NCBI GenBank assembly: GCA_944989445.1
Contig: CALYLW010000041.1
Span: 3,198,454 to 3,262,453, forward strand
From: Ampullaceana balthica
Taxonomy: Eukaryota > Mollusca > Gastropoda > Lymnaeidae
Reading direction: 5' to 3'
DNA length: 64,000 nt
Part shown: positions 47,101 to 56,916 of the stretch, piece by piece
How positions within the stretch are numbered: the stretch's first letter is position 1
Layout of the letters: each line of letters opens with the position of its first letter
Translations under genes and position numbers: made by a program
Notes under the pieces: generated by a model
The model's input: only the letters and a program-made list of their open reading frames with translations
Database searches by the model: none
Told to the model about the DNA's origin: nothing

Positions 47101-50100
47101 TACCAAATAGCTGTTGTTTTTAAAAAAAAATTAAATATAAGCAATCAGCTTCTTTTGAACCAAGTTTGATCAAGAACCATCCATTTTGGGCCCCTAGCCT
47201 AGAACAGGTGGTATTTTAAAAATTGTTTAAGCCGAATAAGTTTTTCAGAAGCACTTTCAATAAGCTTTAAAAGTTTCATTAATATCGGAAGAATAAGTTA
47301 TTGAGTCCGTTGAAAAGGGTTGGCCTCTACGGGGCTCGACGGACGAGTAGGGTCGCGGGTCGCGGACCTGACCGCGTCGCCTGCGACCTGAAACCGACAA
47401 CTCCTGGCAGGCAATGCGAAGTCCGATATGTTAGGTGTTAGGTATAGTTACATATGATTACAGTCACTGTACGGATCTTAGACAAAGCATCTTAAATGCA
47501 TTGTCGATGATGAGAACCAAAGTACCCGTTAAGGGTCGGGTAAATCCGAAGCGACCGTTTCGTCCCCCTCAATTTTACTAGCAACGCCATTTAGCGGTGC
47601 CGGTTTAGGGCCAGGAGCGCCAGTACGGATTAGCAAAAGGAACCGCGAAGAACGCAGCGGACACCAGCTCTGAGGAAACCTTCCAGTGGGGGTTGCACCC
47701 TAGGTAGGTCATTGATGATCCCCCGCATAGCGGCGGTCCTTACCATTGAGACTCGTATGCTTTTCCAGGGTGGCGCCAAAGTGGTAGCGGGTCACAGTAA
47801 GGAAATTCCACCCCTCCTTGTGAGGTCAAACTTAGTGGGAGGCATCCTTGACTTTCTGTCCTGGATGCCCAGGTGGCCGCTTCAGAAGCGACAGCTCACG
47901 GGGGGGGGGTTCCCAGCTGTCACGTCCTTTTCTGGGGGAGGGGACCAGATAGCTGGGAGGGTCTTCCAGGAAGACCCATGAAGAGCGTTAGGCTCGGGGA
48001 TTCTGATTTTCTTCCACATGTAGGATCATGAGTGAGTGAGTGAGGGAGTGAGAGAGGGAGTGACTGAGTGCTTTGCCTTTCATTAGTATAGATTCACTAG
48101 AGCTAGCGAAATTATTTGTAATTTGTTCCATAATTCTTCACATTATACTATATCTATACTAATAAAAGGCAAAGTCCTGACCGACTCACTCAGTGACTGA
48201 CTCATCCCTAATTCTCGAACATCCCTTTTGGTAAAAAGCATGAAACTTTGGGATGTTGTTTTGTACATTCCCACGATGAAAATAGGCGAAAAAATATTTA
48301 TGCTATCACTCACTGGGGGCCGGGGGCCAAAATGTAGTTTTTTCCTATTATGAGCTATAGAAAAATTGGTTTAAAATTTGACTACTGTTTAAGCGGATTG
48401 ATCTTGACCAAACTTGGTATTAAAAAAACTTGATGACCCATATTAAAATTCTATAGAGCAATTAACTCCTAAGGTCCATTCCTTTTCGGCCGGTGGCCCA
48501 ACATTTTTGTTTCCCTAAACTATTAATTCTTTATTCCTCATTCCATTTTACTCGATTTGACCATTGTTTAGAAATATATCCATCATGAACCAGATTTAAA
48601 TCAATATGTGTTTTTAAATTTAAATGTTACAAAAATCGGGCAAAGGGGGCCCTGAATGTCATTTTTTCTTATGTAAGCTGTAAAAATGTGTTTGTATTAT
48701 ACTATTGCCTTAAACCTAACGAACTTGTTTCGTACTTTCCCACAAAAGTTACTGGCATAAAATAAAAATCGAAAATACCACATATTAAGGGCTGGGGGCC
48801 CAAAATCTATTTTTTTTTACATGAGTTATATAAAATGTATTTTAAAAAGTGACTACTGGATCTTGGCCAAACTTAAAACATAAAAATTTGATGGCCCATA
48901 CTAAAATTCTATAGGATACTAAACTCCTAATGTCACAACTTCGGGACCGGGGGCCCCCAAACTTTTTTCATAAACTTTTAAATCGTTATTCAGCATTAAT
49001 TTTTAAAAATAAATCTTAGCAAATATTGACACATATTTCCACCATGTTCAGATTAAAATGTTCAGGACGATGAGCGTTACACCTTGCAACGCTTTTGCCC
49101 AAGCTCCTTAATGTCATTTTATTCTCAATTTAATTTTACACGATTTTGAAAAAGTTTGACAAACAACTTTATCCATCATGATCCGTATTGAAATTAACAG
49201 GTGTTTTAAAATTTAAATGATGCACTAATTTTGCACGGGGAAATATTTATGTCGTTTTTATATAATCTGTATTAATATTATTTATTCACTGATCCCCATA
49301 ACAGTTTAGAAAGTTCTTGAATACACTTTCGCAAAGCTAAAATGGGAATTTCTTAATAAAACTTGGTGCATAAGATTTTGATGACACATATTAGGATAAT
49401 ATGGGGTAAAAGATGTCCAAACATAAAAAGGTATCATTTTGAAATTCCAAGCGTAACGGACTTAATGGTCGACAACATCGTCGACAAAGTTCGCAATGTT
49501 ATAACTTCTCTTTTATGAGCTCAACTTTACGAAATTTGTTAGGTGGCTTCCCCGGTCTAACCGACACCACTGAACGTACTCATTTCATTGGTATGACGTC
49601 AATGTCTTTCGCCATATTGAACAATTCCAACTGTCTTTATCCTTATGGTCCAATCTTTCAGGAATTTGGTACGCGCGTTTTCAACACTAATTGAAATCCT
49701 ACTTTTTCGCTGCAGCACGCAAGTATTTTGATAGTTCGATATAAAATTAGCAATACAATCTGAGATTCAACCGTAGAGATAGTGAACATGTTTCAAAACA
49801 TGTAAATGAAGTGCTAAGGCTGTGTGGCAGTTATCGTTCCAGTTTTCTCATAAACTTCTTCTCTGATATATTACAATTAATCTTGCCGACCTACTTAATG
49901 GTCCGTAATAAGGAATATTTTTTCTTTGTATGTGTTAAACGAGAGCAATCTTAATTGTTATAAAGCCAAAAACATTTCATAAAATATTACCTAAAATAAT
50001 AAATAAAAATATTTTAACCAACTGATTTTAAAAAAATAATCAGTGTACACATTGAGTCACATGTAAACACTGCGTATATTAGAATTAGCATTTAAAAAAC

Positions 50101-53100
50101 GCTGGTGCCTTGATATTGTTAATATATATCGCAATATAACACTAAGTGACATAAATGCACACATTTTTATCCAGGCAGTATTGTTAAGTCTAGTTTTCAA
50201 AATAATTTATAAATCTGAATATAACATTGTTTTTCAACATACCAACATCAAAATATAGTTGTGTACTTTTAGTAACAAAACTCAAGTTCAAATTTGATAT
50301 TTGTAGGTTTGGATACATGTCCACATAAATTGTGAACATTGATGAATTTTCAAGTGCCAGAATGATGGAGCATGTAGTTTCGTAATATTCGTCGTTCCAT
50401 TTATAGTTATATGGATTTTGTCGTATACTCTTTGTGGCTCTTTGTAACTAAACAATAAGAAAATAAATACATATATTAAAAATCACTATAAACTCTGTTT
50501 TAAATGCTCAATATCAGACTAATGTATGTCTTGTTTTCCAAATGGCAGAATAATTATGTCCTAATATATTCACTAAGCTTAACTGGTAAATTGTTCGTAG
50601 AAACCTTTGAACAAAATTAAAAGGCAGAGCCTTTCCTCGAAAACAAATAAAAATTTGCTAAAAGTTTGCCACGCGAAATTATAAAAAAAATATTTGTAAA
50701 ACCAAAAATCATTAATAAATCAATCGAAATAGTCAACCTTAATTACGTCAAGAAAGGCTTGTAGAAGGGGGGCAGACTAAAAAATCATTAGAATGTAATG
50801 TAATGTTTGAATTTCTGAAGTACATTTAGAAATGCCTTTTATAAAGACATTATAACCTCTTTAAAGATCTATATTTCTTGAAGGGATATATACATTTTAA
50901 AAATATTTGTACCAAAAAAGTAGGAAGTTTATAAGGTAATACACAACATGAGACTATTTAACAAATGTAATAACAGGCTGGCAGCATGGTTAGAAGTACA
51001 AATAATTTTAATTAATTAAATAAATCTTTCAACTTATTGTTTGATTTTACAATTTTCCAATTGTTGAATATTTAGGCTCACCAAAAGTAACTTATAATAG
51101 AAATAACAAGCAAAAAGAAATTCCGAGTTGGTAAGGTAACTTCGGTACAATGTTTTAAAGAAAAAAGCTAAATTGTCAGATTTATGGTAGAAAGAGTTGG
51201 TGGGTTAAGTTTTTATGTTAATTCTAGTGAATTTTAATAATATTTTTCCATGGGATATTTTAATTTGTTTTAAAATCATTATGAAGAAAGTAATAATAAT
51301 ACACTACTTCACTTGCCACATAGACCGTCATGGTCTGAAGGGGTATTATTATTATTATTATTATTATTATTTATTAAGAAAGTAGAAACATGAGTCTAAA
51401 ATCACTGCAAAAAATGTGTTTAAATTAATGTTTGGACATTCTTACAAAAGTCAATTATATAAATATAAATTTATTATTTATTATTTAACTTAATTAATAA
51501 TTTACTGGGATCTGAAGTAGGGGTTTTTAGTTTCTTGCCAACGGCTTTGTACTTATAAATTTCAGTATGATTGAGTTCATCCGAACTGTTTTATAAAACA
51601 GACTAGTATCTATTTGGGAAAGTTTCACCGTAATATAAGGATTGAAAAACAAGAATTGTAAGCTTGATTAAAATTTAACAATGATGTGATTATATACATA
51701 GTCAAGATTTGCTATATGATATTCATTGATTCTAAATACGGTGTCCCAAAAATTAAGCGAATGCTATCTTTAAAAACCCGAATATGCATTAAACATATTT
51801 TTAATTAAAAATTCACTTATTAAAACTAAATATTTTGTTTCAAACTTGTCAATATCGCTATAAAACTAGGAATATTCAAAATACAAGGATCAGTCGCATA
51901 GTATTTAAAATTTTAAAAGCCTAAGTTTTGAAACACATGAAGGTACTGTACACATCCTATATAATAAAAGGCTATGTTCTGTGCGGTCATCGATAGCGAT
52001 TGGTCCCTCAAACACATAGGAGTCACTCCTACAGGCAATCATATCGATCCCGTTATGCGGACGTTCAAAACGAGTTGTTTTTGGTGCAGTATTTCTTCAA
52101 AGATTTTATTCTGAGTTATGCGTGTTTGAAATTATTGTAAAAAGTGTATTTTTAAGAGTTTTCTATTTTAACTATAATGAATAGTATTTTTGACGTGATT
52201 CACATGTATGCCTGTCGAGACGGCTGTTGGAGAGGGAATTACAACATGCCACCGAACGGTGGGGGAACGTCCTTGGACGGGCTTTGTTGCTCGTATCTAA
52301 TGACTTACATTCTTTAAGATGGAGATGCAAAATTATGATAAATAGTCTAAATTATTTTACTATTGTTAGGACAACTATAAAAAGACGAAAATAATAATAA
52401 TATATATAGATTTTTCGCTATTCGCAACATATTTTTAAAATACAATTTTTATAAATATAAAATGCATTAATTTAATTTACAATTTTTTGCTAGAGTTTTC
52501 ATTGCATACCTCTAAAGTATAAATTGGGTGAGAAGTCATCCAACTGCAGTTAGCTTGGGGAAAAACCTTAGACGTAGAACAAGTTATGTTGACATGTGTT
52601 GAATTGAAGACATTTTCACAAACTGGATTTTCTGGAGTAACTGATAAAATATCAATTTCCTTTATATGTTAAAGCGTATACATCTTAAAGATTGTCATTT
52701 TTTTAAAAAATGCATGATCTTTTAGACAAATTAAATAAAATCAAATTTGTTCTTCATAAAAACTCAAATTGCTAAAATTAAATAAAAGATTAAGTGCATT
52801 GTTTACAGTTACTCATAAACATCTCGACTCTATATGAGCGGCATGATACAAACATGACTTAAAATAGTACATATTTTCAAACTGACATCAGACCTTTTTT
52901 TAAAGAATAAAATTAAAATTATAATTTGACTGAATGTTCTTCTAAAATAAACATGGCTATTGCGTAAAATGACGAAAATGTATCTGGGAGCTGGCAATGA
53001 TATTACTTCAACTTTGGTCAGAAAATTTATCTGAGAGAGCTGTCAATGATATAGCATCAGCTTTTGTTAAAATCGTTGAAATGATAACTGAATAAGATAA

Positions 53101-56100
53101 GGACATTAAAAAACATTGTAAATTGGAGTGATTCATGTGTATCAAAAAGCATAAATAGCTTAATAACATATGCTCTTCTTCATGTTTTGATCACACATCC
53201 ACACATTTAGTCATTCATGATGAAATTTAGTGTTAAAAATAAATAAATAAAACTTCATTGAAAAGATATATAAAAATATTGTGTGTCTTTTATTAAATAA
53301 AATCCTTTGTTGTAATGTCATTTTGTATTTATACTTCAGTAATGGAGATCTTAATAAAGAATGTGTATTTTTTCTTGAAAGAAACGTTTATAATTATAGC
53401 GTGAAAAGGCATAGAATATTGTTATAATAAATTGAAATTTTATTTTCAGAATTGAAAGATTCTATTAAAGTTGTTTTTTTTAAATTCACAGAAAATCTAA
53501 ATTAACACAAAAAAATAATTAATTCAATGGTAATACCATACATTGATGATACAAACAGAAAACAACAACTTGGATAAAAAAAACATCTTTTGTTGGTCGT
53601 AGCCAAATATCAAATTTTCAAACGTAAATAACTCCGTTCGACTAAAGGTCACATAGAACCTTGTTACTCTAGGTTGCGATTTATAAACAAGTATGTACAA
53701 TTTATTAATTTAACTATTTTAAAAATCAGTTTACACATTTACTTAAGTAAACGTATGTATTTGTTTAATGTTTAAGCTTTGTGAAGGAGTCTGTTAGGAT
53801 GTGAATAGGTCAAGGGAGTTTGGAACATGATGGAAAAATTCGTGAACTTTTAAACTCTTAACTAAATACACATCTTTAAAAATGTGGCATTAAACAATCA
53901 TTGCTAAAATATTTTTAAAAAAACCAAACAAACAAATGCATTTGCTTATATTAATGATACCCACCTGTAACATTTATTATTAAACTAGTTATCAACCTTT
54001 GCTTTAATGAAACGTGGCCAACCGAGCAGATACACTGTTTACCATGATGGGATCTTCCAACACGAAACCCTTTAGTGGCGCGATGCCATGAGATGGATGG
54101 GACATCATTTGGACAGTTTATTTGTATGTCTGTTACTTTAGGCCAACCCCCGATGGAAGAACAACTTAAATAAATCCATTCTTTATCCTTTACTATAAGA
54201 AATAAATCAGTTACAATTCCGTTGTTATAGTCGACATGTAATTTTGGCTGTTGTGGGATTTCTGGAAGAAATTTTGAAAAAAAAATTCTTATTGCAAAAT
54301 AGAATCAAAAATTTATTTTTTAAATGTTTTCTTTCCAATCACTAATTGATAAGGTTAAGGGCTATAGCTAAATCTTTTTGAAAAGATTTTTTAATTTTAT
54401 CGCTTCTCTCCAAACGTTTTATCTCAAACAAGTGTTTTGATATTTTCGTTCCATGTAAATTGTGTAAACATTGTATTTAAGTAGTTTTGCTTTTTATAAT
54501 GAAAGAAACGAGCAAAAAGAAGTTTTAAAAGTTTTTCTATTCCAGATAAAATTATGCGCACTAGATACATGAGAATAATTTTAACATCCTAAAATGCATT
54601 ATTGTTAAAAATAATGTGTATAAATACTTTTTGAAAAAAAAACTATTTTATAAACAATTCAGTTTTGTCTACTTTATAATCTGCTTTGGCCGAAAAGATG
54701 TCTCATTTATATCTTTAAATTGAATGTACAAAATTGTCACCTTTATGAGCATTTTAAAATAAAAATAAATACATACATCTTTTTATATTTGAACAGAAGT
54801 TTTGAACTTTTCAGAAGCCAATAACAGTGTGTGTCAAAATTCAATTAGCTTTTTTTAAAAATATACTAATTATAAAGCTACCCGAACATGCTACGAATAG
54901 GCCCGAACGACTTTGCAGTTTTGTTGTATCAAATTTAAAAAAAAATATGGCAAAACACAGAAACAATAGAACCAGTTGGAGCACAATTAAAAACAAAATT
55001 TACCTAAAACTTTTAAAATGGATTTATTAAACTACCAATTGATGAAAGTAAATTTAATAAATATTGAATATTAGATAAGATTACCACGTTACCGCAGCAT
55101 TTATCCACCTAAAATAGCCTGCCTCCAGTATTAAAACAACGTTGTATCAGCAAGTAGATAATGGTTGATATACAATAAAGAACACCAAATTAACAATTGT
55201 CAAGGCCAGAACTCTGGCATAAAACAATCGCAAAAAAGATGTTTGTAAATAATATATAATAAACCAACGTAACTGACTATCAAAGATTTTATGAAAACTA
55301 AACTTTTAACATGTGAACAAAAACAATCATTTTTCTTGGGATAGATATTGTAGCTGGATGTATCGCTGTAAAATAAGACATATGTTTATTGATATTAAAA
55401 CCCTACTCACATAGCAATAATCATATATTGACGTTAAACTATGTGTATCGCTGTAAAATAACACATTTGTTTATTGATATTATTTATTGATATTAAATGC
55501 TACTCACATAGAAATAATCATATATTGACGGTAAACTCGTAGAATAAAATTTAAAGTAAAATCATTTTCTTATCCCATTATAACCAAGATTTTTACTTAC
55601 CTACTATGTTAATTATTAAAATTTGTTTAATCTCATCTGAAAGGTGTAAAGCTGTGCATATGCATTTTCCTTTATCCATATCCCTTTTGATTTGAATTGA
55701 CAACGTAACAGTCTCTCCCCTAGATGTTTTCCTATGCTGTTTGTTTAAACACTCAAGTGTTATTGATGTAATGCGTGGTATTCCACCTTTGGCATTACAC
55801 GTTAAAACCACTTTGTCGTCATGCTTTACAAACAAATCTGTACCAATAACTTTATCTTTATCATCAATCGATAAGGACACCTCTGGCTTTGCTTAATATA
55901 TAGAAAAAAATGATATTTTTTTTTAAAAATCACTCTTAATTAAGCGTATATGAAATCTAATAATTTCGTATACTTTTAATATCTTTGTTTCATAGTAAAT
56001 GGATCAAGAGTTATACACGTACAAGTTGTAGTAATTAGCAAGAAACATAAATTCGCTCTTTCTTATGCAATAATTTTCTTACATATATTTGTTTTTAAAT

Positions 56101-56885
56101 AATTTGGACAATGTCATATTAATATTTTGAAATAAAAATAATAAACGGTTATTAGGAAAATAATATGTAGTCATTTATGTTTATTTCTTAATAATGAATA
56201 AATTTTACACATCCAAAGAAATAACACGGTTTATTGTTCATTGAAATACATCTACAGTGCACGAGTACTTATGTAGCTAATTTCATTACTAACCCGTGAG
56301 GTAAACTGTCCGGGCTTCAGAAGATATTTCTTCTCCTGAAATATGTTTAGCTGAACATCGGCACATTTTTCTATCCATTGATCTTGAAATAGGAACATTG
56401 AAAGTTTCTTCCTGACAATAACTATTCCTCGACACACCTCCACATTTAAGTGTAATTCTGCTTTCTTTAGGACTCCCACCAAAAGATGAGCACGTTACGG
56501 TTATGTTATGGTCTTCTGTAACAAAGAGCTTGGCTTCTGTTAATACTGCATTTGATACACTCATTGTTAGGTTTTGTGGAATTTCTGTAAAAGAGAATTA
56601 AAAAATAGCATTTAAAGTCATTGATTATTTAATGTTTTTGTTAATAAATATGTTGAAAGATGAGTTAGACCCGAATTAAAAAATAAAGTTTTAAATGTAT
56701 GTTTCTATTGTATAAAGTATAAATGGACAGGATTTTGAATATTCAGTATGTATTCCTATATTATCTCCCCCCCCCCGCCCCACAACCCCAAACCAACCTT
56801 GAACAATAATAACAAATAGTCACAGATCTTGTAAAAAAGTTTGACACATTTAAATACAACCTCACACAATGATAATAACTTTAGC

Positions 56886-56916
<31 letters not shown>

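Noticed and set aside
46758..47144. 128-codon minus-strand frame
   Set aside because: It has hydrophobic segments but no splice-site context, no similarity to the receptor exons and ordinary AT-rich composition; chance is likely.
47712..47981. 89-codon plus-strand frame
   Set aside because: It lies within R1 copy 2; the other copies have no corresponding frame.
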